In this document: positions 17,468 to 30,341 of the stretch, piece after piece
How positions within the stretch are numbered: the stretch's first letter is position 1
Layout: each line of letters opens with the position of its first letter
Assembly (NCBI GenBank): GCA_005885405.1
Contig: VAYN01000013.1
Location: 1-62,089 of the forward strand
Direction: 5' to 3'
Length of the DNA stretch: 62,089 nucleotides
DNA from: Actinomycetota bacterium
GTDB taxonomy: Bacteria > Actinomycetota > Thermoleophilia > Solirubrobacterales > 70-9
Notes under the pieces: model-generated
Databases searched by the model: none
What the model saw: the letters and a program-made list of their open reading frames with translations, nothing else
What the model was told of the DNA's origin: nothing
Position numbers and translations under genes: made by a program

Positions 17468-18190
17468 TCAGCTTAAGGCGGCGATGCCCTCAGCGACGCT
17501 GAACTCCTTCTCGTACAGCGCCCGCCCCACAATCGCCCCCTCGATGTTGGGAGCCGCCTCGCGGGAGAGCTGTTCGAGATGGGACAGCTCGCCGACGCCG
17601 CCGGAGGCGATCACCTGGGCTGAAGTAGCGGCGGCGATCTGGTTCAGCTCGCGCATCGCCGGCCCCTCCATCGTCCCGTCGACCTCAATTGCGGTGCAGA
17701 GGAAGCGCCCAACGCCTCGGGAGGTGAGCTCGGCCACGGCGGCGGGCGCCTCGGCGTCGCTGGTCTCGGTCCATCCGGAGAGGGAGACCTTGCCGCCGCG
17801 GGTATCCACGGAGACCACAACGCGGTCGCCGTACTCGGAAATTGCCGCCTCGAGCAGCTGGGGATCGCGCAGGGCGGCGGTCCCGATCACGACCCGCTCC
17901 GCCCCTGCCTCGAAGACCGCCGCGATCGAGGCCGGCTCCCGCAGGCCGCCGCCGACCTGGACCGGGCAGTCAACCGCCGCCGCGATCCGCCGCACCGCCT
18001 CGAGATTGCACGGCGTTCCCGCCTTGGCGCCGTCGAGGTCGACGACGTGGAGGAACTCGGCCCCTTCCTCAGACCAGCGCTTGGCGGCGTCGACCGGGTC
18101 GGCGTCGTAGGTCGTCTCCCGCTCGTAGTCGCCCTGGAGCAGACGGACCGCCTGGCCGCCGCGGATATCGATCGCGGGATAAAGGATCAC
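17468..18190 (-). CDS. hisA: ProFAR isomerase (HisA; possibly PriA)
   Basis: A 240-residue half-barrel-derived isomerase for step four of histidine synthesis. [19 protein letters not shown] and [11 protein letters not shown] carry the two catalytic Asp residues. In many actinobacteria this protein (PriA) also serves tryptophan synthesis when trpF is absent; whether that holds here cannot be judged from the window. There is a 10-nt gap to hisH. Confidence 0.94.
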   Translation of the reverse strand: MILYPAIDIRGGQAVRLLQGDYERETTYDADPVDAAKRWSEEGAEFLHVVDLDGAKAGTPCNLEAVRRIAAAVDCPVQVGGGLREPASIAAVFEAGAERVVIGTAALRDPQLLEAAISEYGDRVVVSVDTRGGKVSLSGWTETSDAEAPAAVAELTSRGVGRFLCTAIEVDGTMEGPAMRELNQIAAATSAQVIASGGVGELSHLEQLSREAAPNIEGAIVGRALYEKEFSVAEGIAALS

Positions 18191-18200
18191 GCCTGGCCGA

Positions 18201-18833
18201 TCAGCCGGCGACGGGCGCGGAGACGCAGATGCCGGCGAAGTTGGAGAGCAGTCGCAGCCCCGCCGAGCTCGACTTCTCGGGGTGGAACTGGACGCCGAAG
18301 ACGTTGTCGCGCTGGGCTGCGCAGGCGAAGCGGCTGCCGTACTCGGCGCTGCCGAGCAGGTCCTCGGCGCTCGGCCGCGGCGCGAAGGAGTGGACGAAGT
18401 AGAACGGGGTGCCGGAGGGGATCCCCTCGGTCAACCGCGACTCGCGCTCCCACTCGACTGGCGCCCAGCCGATATGCGGGACCTTGAAGCCCTCGGCCTC
18501 GAGCGCCTCGACCGGGCCGCCCAGCAGGCCGAGCCCATCGGAGCCGCCGAACTCGGTCGTCGACTCGAACAGCAGTTGCAGACCGAGGCAGATGCCGAGG
18601 ATCGGCACCCCCGCCTCGCGGCGCTCCTCGATCAACTCGGCGAGGCCAAGCTCGCGAATCCGCTCCATCGCCCGGGGCATCGCGCCGACACCGGGGAGGA
18701 TGACGCCGTCGGCCGCCCGTATCTCGTCGGGGTCGCGGCTGATCTTCGCAGTCACGCCGACGTGCTCGAGCGCCTTCTCGGCCGAGCGCAGATTGCCCAT
18801 TCCGTAGTCGAGGATCGCGATCCGGGCGCTCAT
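18201..18833 (-). CDS. hisH: Imidazole glycerol phosphate synthase, glutaminase subunit
   Basis: A class I glutamine amidotransferase of 210 residues. The nucleophile Cys is in [11 protein letters not shown] and the His-Glu pair in VQFHPEKSS. The open frame extends into hisB, but the ATG at 18833 overlaps the hisB stop as ATGA and starts the typical [13 protein letters not shown], so it is the start. It works with hisF. Confidence 0.96.
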   Translation of the reverse strand: MSARIAILDYGMGNLRSAEKALEHVGVTAKISRDPDEIRAADGVILPGVGAMPRAMERIRELGLAELIEERREAGVPILGICLGLQLLFESTTEFGGSDGLGLLGGPVEALEAEGFKVPHIGWAPVEWERESRLTEGIPSGTPFYFVHSFAPRPSAEDLLGSAEYGSRFACAAQRDNVFGVQFHPEKSSSAGLRLLSNFAGICVSAPVAG

Positions 18834-19420
18834 TCGCTCAGCGTCCCCTTGGTCGAGGGCACGCCGGTCTCCTCGGGATCGATCGAGACGGCGACCCGCA
18901 GGGCGCGGGCGAAGGCCTTGAAAGAGGCCTCGATCATGTGGTGGGCGTTGGTGCCCGAGCGAACCCAGATGTGAAGCGTGAGCTTGGAGCTGTTGGCGAC
19001 CGCGCGGAAGAACTCCTCGGCCAGCTCGCTGTCGAAGCCGGCGATCGAGACCACGGGCAGCTCGGCGGCGAAGTCGCAGTAGGGCCGGCCGGAGATGTCG
19101 ATCGCGCACTCGGCCAGGGACTCGTCCATCGGCACCAGGGCCGAGCCGTAGCGGCGGATCCCGGCACGATCGCCGAGCGCCTCGTCGAGCGCCTGCCCGA
19201 AGACGATGCCGACGTCCTCGACGGTGTGGTGGGCGCCGGTCTCGAGGTCGCCCTCGGCCTCCACCTTCAACCCGAGCCGGCCGTGCCGGGCGAGGAGGTC
19301 GAGCATGTGGTCGAGGAAGCCGACGCCGGTTTTGGCGCTCGCCTCCCCGCCGTCGAGGTCGAGGGAAAGCCGAATCTGGGTCTCGGCGGTCTGCCTCTGT
19401 TTGTCAGAAGTTCTGCTCAT
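18830..19420 (-). CDS. hisB: Imidazoleglycerol-phosphate dehydratase
   Basis: A 196-residue manganese enzyme for step six of histidine synthesis. Metal-binding motifs [23 protein letters not shown] and the later [20 protein letters not shown] are present. It is monofunctional; no phosphatase domain is fused. It overlaps hisD by four bases. Confidence 0.96.
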   Translation of the reverse strand: MSRTSDKQRQTAETQIRLSLDLDGGEASAKTGVGFLDHMLDLLARHGRLGLKVEAEGDLETGAHHTVEDVGIVFGQALDEALGDRAGIRRYGSALVPMDESLAECAIDISGRPYCDFAAELPVVSIAGFDSELAEEFFRAVANSSKLTLHIWVRSGTNAHHMIEASFKAFARALRVAVSIDPEETGVPSTKGTLSE

Positions 19421-20676
19421 CGCCTAATCATCGCTGACTCGCCGTGAACCGGGAAGCCCTCGGCGGTTGCAAGCGCGTTTACGTGCGGGGCCAGCTCCCC
19501 CGCGGCCGCGCCGATCTCGACGTTGGAGATGCGACGGCGGAAGGAGCCGGGGCCGAGCGGGCCGGCGTAGCGACCGGCGCCCCCAGTCGGCAGCACGTGG
19601 TTAGACCCGGCGAGATAGTCGCCAAAGGCGGTGGCGCCATGGCGGCCGACGAAGACGCAGCCGGCGGTGACCGCGCGGTCGGCAAGGAGGGCGGCGTCGG
19701 TCTCCAGCAGCTCCAGGTGCTCGGGCGCGTAGGCATTCGCCAGCGCGATCGCCGCCTCGGTCTCGGGGACCTGGACCAGCGCCAGCGCCGCGTCGCTGAC
19801 GCTCGGGCGCGTGGCGGCTGCCGCTTCGGCCGCCGCGGCGATCTCGTCGAGCACCTGCTCCTCGACCGCGACCGCGACCAGCGGGCTCTCCGGCCCGTGC
19901 TCCGCCTGCGCGCAGAGGTCGAGCGCGGCCCACTCGGGGTCGGTGTCGTGGCCGGCGATCAGCATCAGCTCCGAGGGTCCGGCGAGAGAGTCGATGCCGA
20001 CCTGGCCGTAGACGGCGCGCTTTGCCTCCCGCACCCAGGCGTTGCCGGGGCCGACGATGACGTCGACCGGCGCCACCGTCTCGGTCCCGTAGGCGAGGGC
20101 GAAGATCGCCTGCGCACCTCCCATCGCGTAGATCTCCTCTACGCCGCAGAGCGCCGCGGCGGCGAGGACGAGCGAGTGCACACGGCCGTCAGGTCCCGGC
20201 GGCGAGGCGACCGCGACCCGCTCGACGCCGGCAACCTGCGCCGGGATCGCACACATCAGGACCGAGGAGGGATAGGCGGCGCGGCCGCCGGGCGCGTAGA
20301 CGCCGGCAGCCCCCACAGGAACTTCCCGCAGGCGGACGCTCTGACCGGCGGGCAGCTCGACCGTGCGCTCGGCGCCGATCTGTGGCTCGGCGACGGCGCG
20401 GATGTTGGCGGCGGCAGCTTCCATCGCCTCCCGCAGGTCGGGCTCGAGCACCGCCAGCGCCGCAGCGGCATCCTCGGGGTCGACCCGCAGGGATTCGAGG
20501 CCGGCCCCGGGAGCATCGAAGCGATCGGTCAGCTCCAGCACCACCTCGTCCCCCCGCGTCAGGACCTCGTCGAGGATCTCCCCCACGTCGACCGGCGGCG
20601 TCAGCTCGCTTGCCCACCCGCGCAGAGCCGAGGCGGTGTCGAGCGGGCCTTCCCACTCGAAGCGCCGCGCCCTCAT
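19417..20676 (-). CDS. hisD: Histidinol dehydrogenase
   Basis: A zinc NAD enzyme of 419 residues that carries out the last two oxidation steps to histidine. [31 protein letters not shown] and [14 protein letters not shown] are family marks. The start at 20676 gives an ATGA overlap with hisG; the open frame further upstream lies inside hisG and is not used. hisC, hisE and hisI are not present in this operon. Confidence 0.96.
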   Translation of the reverse strand: MRARRFEWEGPLDTASALRGWASELTPPVDVGEILDEVLTRGDEVVLELTDRFDAPGAGLESLRVDPEDAAAALAVLEPDLREAMEAAAANIRAVAEPQIGAERTVELPAGQSVRLREVPVGAAGVYAPGGRAAYPSSVLMCAIPAQVAGVERVAVASPPGPDGRVHSLVLAAAALCGVEEIYAMGGAQAIFALAYGTETVAPVDVIVGPGNAWVREAKRAVYGQVGIDSLAGPSELMLIAGHDTDPEWAALDLCAQAEHGPESPLVAVAVEEQVLDEIAAAAEAAAATRPSVSDAALALVQVPETEAAIALANAYAPEHLELLETDAALLADRAVTAGCVFVGRHGATAFGDYLAGSNHVLPTGGAGRYAGPLGPGSFRRRISNVEIGAAAGELAPHVNALATAEGFPVHGESAMIRR

Positions 20677-21320
20677 CGGGCGCTCGCCTCGCGCAGCTTC
20701 GCGGTCAGCTCGTCGATCTCCGCCGCCCGCAGTTTGTGGGCGACCCGGTTGGCGACGAAGCGTGCCGTGCAATCGACGATCTCCTCGCGGACCTCGAGTT
20801 CGTTCTCTTCCAGGGTCCTGCCGGTGGCGACGAGATCGACGATGCCGTCGCCGAGGCCGACCAGTGGCGCCAGCTCGACCGAACCCTTGACCTCGATCAG
20901 CTCGACCCGGCGGCCCGTCGACTCGAAGTAGTCCTCGGCGATCCGCGGGTACTTGGTCGCGATCCGCATCATCCCCAGCCGCCGCTGGGCTTCGCCGAGG
21001 CGGTCGTTGCCGGTTCGCGCCGCCAGGACCATCCGACAGCGTCCGAAGCCGAGGTCGAGCAGCTCGTAGACGACCCGGTCGGCCTGCTCCAGCAAAACGT
21101 CCTTGCCGGTGATGCCGACGTCGGCTGCGCCCGCCTCGACGTAGGTCGGCACGTCGGAAGGCCGCATCGTCACGAACGTCATCCCCGAGGCCTCGAAGAT
21201 CAGCGAGCGGGAATCTCCCCGCATCTCGGAGGTGTCGATGCCGGCGGCGTCGAGGAGGTCGAGCGTTTCGCCGAAGAGGGCGCCCCGCGGCACTGCCAGT
21301 TTCAGCGGCGCGTCAGCCAC
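20673..21320 (-). CDS. hisG: ATP phosphoribosyltransferase catalytic subunit, short form
   Basis: A 215-residue HisG of the short form, lacking the C-terminal regulatory domain found in mycobacterial long HisG. Substrate-site motifs such as DVGITGKDVL and the PRPP loop VATGRTLEENEL are seen. Short HisG needs HisZ for activity and feedback control, and hisZ lies just upstream with an 8-base overlap. Confidence 0.95.
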   Translation of the reverse strand: MADAPLKLAVPRGALFGETLDLLDAAGIDTSEMRGDSRSLIFEASGMTFVTMRPSDVPTYVEAGAADVGITGKDVLLEQADRVVYELLDLGFGRCRMVLAARTGNDRLGEAQRRLGMMRIATKYPRIAEDYFESTGRRVELIEVKGSVELAPLVGLGDGIVDLVATGRTLEENELEVREEIVDCTARFVANRVAHKLRAAEIDELTAKLREASAR

Positions 21321-22290
21321 GGCGCGCCTCCTCGAGCTGGGCGGTGTGGACGCGGTCGAGGTAGAGGGCGAAGCCGGCGGCAGAGAGATCGAGCCCGAAC
21401 TGCTGCATCAGGCCGTCGTAGCGGCCGCCGCCGCCGAGCACGTGCCCGAGCGCCGGGTCGTAGACCTCAAGGATCGCACCGCTGTAGTAACCGAGCTCCC
21501 GCAACAGGCCAAGATCGATCTGCACGCGGTCGGCGATGCCGCGCCGCCGCAGCTCCTCGTAGGTCTCGCTGAGCCGAGCCGTGGCGCGCTCGACAGCCTC
21601 GCCCCCCAGCCCGTGCGCCTGCTCCAGCACCTCGCTCCCGCCGCGGAGCTGGGTCAGCCGCACGCAGGTCTGCGCCTGCTCGGTCCCGATGCCGGCGTCG
21701 ATGAGTTTCTGCTCGAGGCCGACCAGATCGTGTGTGGCCAGGCTGATGAGGATCGAATCGCGCGCCTCCCCCTCGACGCCGAGCTCCTCGAGCAGTTGCC
21801 GGTAGAGGTCGGCGTCGCCGAGGCCGATCACGGCCCGCCCGAGACCGGCGGCGTCGAGCGCCGCCTCGAGGACCTCGATCACCTCGACCGTCCCCTCGCC
21901 CGGAGCTGCGCCGATTAGCTCGACCCCGGCCTGGAGGAACTCGCGCATCTGGCCGCTCTGCGGGCGCACAGCGCGGAAGCCGCTGGCGAGGTAGCTGAAC
22001 CGGAACGGTGGCTCTCCGGCGGCGAAGCGCGAAGCCACCAGCCGCGCGATCGGCACGGTCATATCCGAGCGCAGGGCCAAGAGCTCGCCGCTCTCGTCGA
22101 AGAACCGGTAGGAGCTGCGGGTGGGGCCGTCGGCCCGGGCCATCAGCTCGTCGTACTCGATCGACGGCGTCGCCACCTCGCCGTAGCCGCGCCCTTCGAA
22201 GACCTCCATCAGCGCGCGCTGGAGCTTGCGCAGCTCACGCATCTCGTCGGGCAGCACATCGCGCGTTCCTGGCGGAATCGGGTGGATCAT
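21313..22290 (-). CDS. hisZ: ATP phosphoribosyltransferase regulatory subunit HisZ
   Basis: A histidyl-tRNA-synthetase-like protein of 325 residues that lacks the anticodon domain. Motif 2 region RFSYLASGFRAVRPQ differs from true HisRS, and the C-terminal HisRS-type GGGRYDGLMQQF is kept. It is the first gene of the his operon. A TANNNT box lies 7 nt before its ATG, so its mRNA may be leaderless. Confidence 0.93.
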   Translation of the reverse strand: MIHPIPPGTRDVLPDEMRELRKLQRALMEVFEGRGYGEVATPSIEYDELMARADGPTRSSYRFFDESGELLALRSDMTVPIARLVASRFAAGEPPFRFSYLASGFRAVRPQSGQMREFLQAGVELIGAAPGEGTVEVIEVLEAALDAAGLGRAVIGLGDADLYRQLLEELGVEGEARDSILISLATHDLVGLEQKLIDAGIGTEQAQTCVRLTQLRGGSEVLEQAHGLGGEAVERATARLSETYEELRRRGIADRVQIDLGLLRELGYYSGAILEVYDPALGHVLGGGGRYDGLMQQFGLDLSAAGFALYLDRVHTAQLEEARRG

Positions 22291-22297
22291 CGCGCCG

Positions 22298-22303
22298 ACC
22301 TTA
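22298..22303 (-). promoter_or_regulatory. -10 box of the his operon, leaderless arrangement
   Basis: Minus-strand TAAGGT lies exactly 7 nt before the hisZ ATG (22290), so transcription would begin at or beside the start codon. It sits directly after the murA terminator. No convincing -35 is seen. Confidence 0.5.
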
Positions 22304-22311
22304 CGAGAGCA

Positions 22312-22336
22312 GAGAGAAAACCCCTGCTAAGCAGGG
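22312..22336 (-). terminator. Intrinsic terminator at the end of murA
   Basis: On the minus strand a 6-bp stem (CCCTGC, loop TTA, GCAGGG; 22322-22336) is followed by GTTTTCTCTC. The murA stop codon is part of the hairpin. It separates murA from the his operon start 22 nt further on. Confidence 0.7.
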
Positions 22337-23622
22337 ACCTCCGCAGAAACCCGTTCGATCTGGGCGCCGAGCCCGCGCAGGCGCTCGTCGATCTGCTCGT
22401 AGCCGCGGTCGATCTGGCGGATCTCGCCGATCTCCGAGGTCCCCTCCGCCGCACAGGCGGCGATGAGCATCGCCATCCCGGCCCGGATGTCGGGGCTGGA
22501 GACGCGCTCGCCGTGAAGCCGGCTCGGACCGCTGACGATCGCCCTGTGGGGATCGCACAGCGTGATCCGAGCGCCCATCGCGACCAGCTTGTCGACGAAG
22601 AAGAGCCGGTTCTCGAACATCTTCTCGAAGATCAGGACCTCGCCTTCGGCCTGCGTGGCGAGCGCGAGCGCGATCGAGGTGAGGTCGGCGGGGAAGGCCG
22701 GCCAGGGACCATCCTCGATCTTCGGGATCGCGTCGCCGAGGTCCGCCTCGACTTGCAGGTGCTGACCGGCCGGGACCACCATGTCGCCGCCGTCGATCTC
22801 AGAGCGCAGGCCGAGCCGCTTGAACTGGCGCCTGACCATCGTCAGGTCCGCCGCATCGACGTCGCGAATTCGCAGCTCGCCGCCGGTCGCCGCGGCCAAA
22901 GCCATGAAGCTGCCTACCTCGATGTGGTCGGCCCCGATTGAGTGCTCGGCGCCGCCGAGGCTCTCGCCGCCATTGACGGTCATCACGTTGGAGCCGATCC
23001 CGTCGACGCGAGCCCCCATCTTCGTCAGTAGCCGAGCGAGGTCCTGGACATGGGGCTCGCAGGCGGCGTTGGAGATTTGCGTCGCGCCAGGACACAGCGC
23101 CGCGGCCATCAGCGCGTTCTCGGTCCCCATCACCGAGGGCTCGTCCATGAAGATCTCGCAGGCGGAGAGCCCATTGGGGGCCGAGAGCTCGATCCAGCGG
23201 CTGCCGTCGACGCGGGCGCCGAGGTCCTTGAAAGCGTCAAGGTGGGCATCGAGGCGGCGGCGGCCGATGAAGTCGCCACCTGGCGGCGGCATCCTTGCCT
23301 CGCCGAAACGGGCGAGCAACGGGCCAGCGAGCAGGAATGAGGCACGGATCTTGCGCGAGAGCTCCTCGTCGACGGAACCCCCCGTCACGGCGCGGGCGCA
23401 GAGGCGGACGCTGTTGTCGCCAACCCAGGCGACCTCGACGCCGAGGTTCTCGAGCAAGGCGATCTGTGCTTCGGTGTCGCGGATCCGCGGCACTCGGTGC
23501 AGCAGCACCTCCTCCTCGGTCAGCAGGCAGGCGGCGAGGATCGGGAGAGCCCCGTTCTTGTTGCCGGCGACGGCCACTTCCCCGGAAAGGGGAACGCCGC
23601 CCTGGATAACGAATTTCTCCAT
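22327..23622 (-). CDS. murA: UDP-N-acetylglucosamine 1-carboxyvinyltransferase with Asp at the active-site Cys position
   Basis: The first committed enzyme of peptidoglycan synthesis, moving enolpyruvate from PEP to UDP-GlcNAc. The 431-residue chain has the two-domain EPT fold and K22 in GNKNGALPILAA. The loop that normally reads GGCxIG reads GGDFIG here, with D117 replacing the usual Cys. The same Asp occurs in Mycobacterium tuberculosis and Chlamydia MurA and makes the enzyme insensitive to covalent fosfomycin inhibition. The ATG at 23622 begins the family N-terminus; the open frame upstream lies over the opposite-strand hydrolase gene. Confidence 0.96.
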   Translation of the reverse strand: MEKFVIQGGVPLSGEVAVAGNKNGALPILAACLLTEEEVLLHRVPRIRDTEAQIALLENLGVEVAWVGDNSVRLCARAVTGGSVDEELSRKIRASFLLAGPLLARFGEARMPPPGGDFIGRRRLDAHLDAFKDLGARVDGSRWIELSAPNGLSACEIFMDEPSVMGTENALMAAALCPGATQISNAACEPHVQDLARLLTKMGARVDGIGSNVMTVNGGESLGGAEHSIGADHIEVGSFMALAAATGGELRIRDVDAADLTMVRRQFKRLGLRSEIDGGDMVVPAGQHLQVEADLGDAIPKIEDGPWPAFPADLTSIALALATQAEGEVLIFEKMFENRLFFVDKLVAMGARITLCDPHRAIVSGPSRLHGERVSSPDIRAGMAMLIAACAAEGTSEIGEIRQIDRGYEQIDERLRGLGAQIERVSAEVPA

Positions 23623-23647
23623 CGTTCCGGCTAGGGTAACGACCGTC

Positions 23648-24577
23648 ATGGGGAGGCGGCTGAAGGTCGGCATCGCGGTCGTGGTGGCGCTGCTCGCGCT
23701 GCTGCTCCTGAACGCCTTCGTCACCGATGGTGAAACCGAGAGCGCCGAGATCACCGAACCCGGCGGCCGCATCTTCAAGCTGCCCGGTGGCGACCTCCAG
23801 GTGGTCGACCACAACCCGCAGGGCGGCTCGCCGATCGTCCTCATCCACTGCTTCAGCTGCGCGATCAATTGGTGGGACGGAATGGTGCCCCTGCTGGAAC
23901 GCAACCACCGGGTGATCGCGATCGACATGCTCGGCCACGGCGGCTCTGAAAAGCCCGATTCCGGCTACACGCCGCCGAATCAGGCAGGTGTAATTGCCGA
24001 AGCGCTGGAGCGTCTGCAGGTCAGCCACGCGACCGTGGTGGGACATTCGCTCGGAGGGTCCGTGACCACGGCCCTGGCCGAACAGGACCCAGAACTGGTC
24101 GATCGAGCGGTGATCATCGACATGCCGCCCGACAACTCCTACGGAGACCTCGGCTTCATCGCCGGTCTCGCCTTCCAGCCGCTGATCGGGCCAGCCCTGT
24201 GGCGAATTAAGCCGGATTTCAGCGTCAAGGACGGCCTCGGCGTCGCCTTCGCGCCCGACTACGACGTGCCGGATGCCTTTGTCAGCGACGTAAAGCGCAT
24301 GACCTACACGTCATATGACGATTCCCCCGCCGGCCTCGACGAGTTCCTCGATGACGACCCGCTCGATCAGCGCATGGCGGCCGCGGGCAAGCCCCTGATG
24401 GTCCTGATGGGCGCCGAGGAGCAGGTCGTAAACGACCCCCAGCGCGCCCTGGATCAGTACAAGTCATCGGTCCCCACGGCCGAGATCCACCTGATCGCAG
24501 GCGCCGGCCATTCCCCCAACGTCGAGAGACCCGCCCTGACCGCAAAGCTGGTAGACCGCTTCAGCACTGGAGGCTGA
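23648..24577 (+). CDS. Alpha/beta hydrolase, membrane-anchored
   Basis: A 309-residue hydrolase with one N-terminal hydrophobic segment (about 7-25), likely a signal anchor placing the enzyme outside the cytoplasmic membrane. The nucleophile S134 is in VVGHSLGGSV, the oxyanion region is IHCFSC, and the catalytic His is in GAGHSPNVERP. A lid-like insertion spans about 165-235. The substrate is unknown. It diverges from murA with only 25 bp between start codons; TAGGGT at 23632-23637, 10 nt before the ATG, may be its -10. A fold-level call is secure, a specific function is not. Confidence 0.85.
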   Translation: MGRRLKVGIAVVVALLALLLLNAFVTDGETESAEITEPGGRIFKLPGGDLQVVDHNPQGGSPIVLIHCFSCAINWWDGMVPLLERNHRVIAIDMLGHGGSEKPDSGYTPPNQAGVIAEALERLQVSHATVVGHSLGGSVTTALAEQDPELVDRAVIIDMPPDNSYGDLGFIAGLAFQPLIGPALWRIKPDFSVKDGLGVAFAPDYDVPDAFVSDVKRMTYTSYDDSPAGLDEFLDDDPLDQRMAAAGKPLMVLMGAEEQVVNDPQRALDQYKSSVPTAEIHLIAGAGHSPNVERPALTAKLVDRFSTGG

Positions 24578-24582
24578 TCATC

Positions 24583-24601
24583 TGGCTTTCTAGAGCCATT
24601 T
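24583..24601 (+). terminator. Weak hairpin with T-run after the hydrolase gene
   Basis: A 5-bp stem TGGCT/AGCCA with loop TTCTAG is followed by TTT, starting 6 nt after the stop codon. It is the only terminator-like structure downstream of this gene, but it is short. Confidence 0.35.
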
Positions 24602-24671
24602 AGCTCAACTCCTTGCAACCCCCATTGCAGTTTCAGCAACCCGTCCGGGGGTAGACCTACAGTACGAACCC

Positions 24672-24923
24672 ATGTTCGATCCGAAGACCAAAATCACCAA
24701 CCGGCTGACCGACGCCGCAGACCTCCTAATCGACTTCGCAACCCTAGGCGAGTACGGGCTAGAGCCCGTTGGGAGAACTCGCCAGGGTTGCGCGGACCGC
24801 CCCGCTGCCGCTCACCTGGCCACCGCGCGCACCCGCGCGACCAGCCGATCGGCGCAATGCAGTCTGCTCCAAGAATCAGGTCTGTTCCGCCAGCGCCGAG
24901 TGCGCCCCGGCCAACCGGCCTGA
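24672..24923 (+). pseudogene. Possible gene remnant in the hydrolase-rRNA gap
   Basis: The 540-bp gap 24578-25117 has no clear gene. From the ATG at 24672 about 33 codons have normal high-GC3 codon use and read as a plausible N-terminus (DPKTKITNRLTDAADLL, then IDFATLGEYGLEPV). After about 24775 the frame turns into Arg/Ala-rich sequence with no codon bias, as expected after a frameshift or fusion to non-coding DNA. A TACAGT box lies 8 nt before the ATG. I do not recognise the protein. It may be a short real gene, or the start of a lost one. Confidence 0.3.
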
Positions 24924-24952
24924 GCCAGCCCAATAGCTATCTGCAGTTCGGG

Positions 24953-25101
24953 CCGCGAGTTGGCGCAGGAGCGAGGGGTGCACGGAGCAAGCGATCCGCA
25001 GCGGGCGGGCGGCGCCGCGTAGCAGCGCTACGCAAGCCGGCCGACCGGTGCGTAGCGCGCAGCTACGGGCGCACCGCAGCCCGCGCCAACTCGCGGCGCG
25101 G
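24953..25101 (-). other. Tandem hairpins downstream of 5S rRNA, probable rrn end region
   Basis: Just past the 5S gene (minus direction) there are three GC-rich hairpins: 25081-25101 (7-bp stem CCGCGCC/GGCGCGG), 25047-25075 (CGTAGC/GCTACG plus outer GGTG/CACC) and 25017-25033 (7-bp stem GCGTAGC/GCTACGC, 3-nt loop). A 14-bp inverted repeat, CCGCGAGTTGGCGC at 24953-24966 and its complement at 25083-25096, brackets them. No T-run follows, so this would be a non-canonical terminator or a processing region. Confidence 0.45.
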
Positions 25102-25117
25102 ACTGCCCTAGAAAGAA

Positions 25118-25232
25118 CCGGCGGCGACCTACTCTCCCAGGGGGTTGCCCCCCAAGTACCATCGGCGCAGAGTGGCTTAACTGCTCTGTTCGGAATGGGA
25201 AGAGGTGTCTCCCACTCGCTATGCGCCACCGG
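25118..25232 (-). rRNA. rrf: 5S ribosomal RNA
   Basis: About 115 nt. The ends CCGGTGGCG (5') and CGCCGCCGG (3') pair as helix I, and the internal GAACAGAGCAGTTAAGCC and GATGGTACTTGG segments are typical 5S. Ends are set by the helix and may be off by a few bases. Confidence 0.95.
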
Positions 25233-25257
25233 AATTTTGCGAGACGCAACGCCCGGT

Positions 25258-25281
25258 GGAGCTTGAAAACCGCACAAAGCC
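25258..25281 (-). other. 3' half of the 23S pre-rRNA processing stem
   Basis: This 24-nt stretch in the 23S-5S spacer is complementary to 28374-28397 in the 16S-23S spacer (one mismatch and two G-U pairs). Together they would form the long stem around pre-23S rRNA that RNase III cuts. Confidence 0.75.
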
Positions 25282-25300
25282 AGGGTAAGAAAATAAATAT

Positions 25301-28279
<2,979 letters not shown>

Positions 28280-28510
28280 TGAGCGATTCACTCACAAAGT
28301 GTGTGAATCGTAATTAAATTACCCTAGACCCACCGAAGTGGGTCTAACAGAATTCGTATGAATTCTGATTATTGGCCTTGTGCAGTTTTCAAGGTCCACC
28401 GAGGCGCACCTCCGGGTTCTCCGAAGGAGGTCTCTCAAAACTGAGCAGCGTTAACCCACCGACCTAAATCGATGGGCAGCCCGGTCGACGTTCTAGAGAA
28501 ATCTCCCTAG
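28280..28510 (-). other. 16S-23S internal transcribed spacer without tRNA genes
   Basis: The 231-bp spacer has no tRNA-Ile or tRNA-Ala. It holds several hairpins: TTCTAG/CTAGAA directly after the 16S 3' end (28492-28513), AGACCCAC/GTGGGTCT (28326-28345), CAGAATTC/GAATTCTG (28348-28367) and GATTCAC/GTGAATC (28284-28308). It also carries the 3' half of the 16S processing stem (28429-28451) and the 5' half of the 23S processing stem with a boxA-like CTTGAAAACTG (28374-28397). Confidence 0.85.
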
Positions 28511-30055
<1,545 letters not shown>

Positions 30056-30208
30056 ATGTACTTCTACAGAGAGCCTGTCATATCTCAGTGGCCGCCGAGT
30101 ACACAAATACGGCGACCGACATGACGAGGTAAATCAAGACCATCCGGCACGCTGGCGCACCGAATGGGTCGGGCTGAACATTCCGCAGACCGAAGTCCGC
30201 GGAGATGC

Positions 30209-30231
30209 ACGCTGCTCAGTTTTCAAAGACC
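30209..30231 (-). other. rrn leader boxA-like sequence and 5' half of the 16S processing stem
   Basis: GGTCTTTGAAAACTGAGCAG and the next bases in the leader are complementary at 21 of 23 positions to 28429-28451 downstream of 16S, so they form the pre-16S processing stem. The stretch also resembles boxA antitermination sites. The rest of the leader (30056-30299) holds small hairpins and no gene. Confidence 0.7.
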
Positions 30232-30305
30232 GCTGCGCTCTCTACGGCGGGACTCGCCGCTCTCGACGCTCGGGGCTGCTCAGGGCATCCCCAGAAGGAC
30301 GAAGG

Positions 30306-30334
30306 AGTATAGCGCTCCGGCAGCGGTTTGCCTA
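30306..30334 (-). promoter_or_regulatory. rRNA operon promoter
   Basis: Minus-strand -35-like TAGGCA (30329-30334), 17-nt spacer, -10-like TATACT (30306-30311). It lies just after the tyrS stop and about 245 nt before the 16S 5' end. It is the best promoter in the tyrS-16S gap. Confidence 0.6.
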
Positions 30335-30341
30335 GCCCCTC

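Noticed and set aside
22781-24577. A 598-codon plus-strand frame ending in the alpha/beta hydrolase
   Set aside because: The first 289 codons are antisense to murA; the ATG at 23648 begins the hydrolase signal anchor.
23648-24577. Alpha/beta hydrolase as MenH
   Set aside because: It is membrane-anchored, far from the men cluster, and carries no MenH-specific motif that I can identify.
28280-28510. tRNA-Ile or tRNA-Ala in the rRNA spacer
   Set aside because: No cloverleaf, T-loop GGTTCGA or anticodon arm could be built; only hairpins are present.
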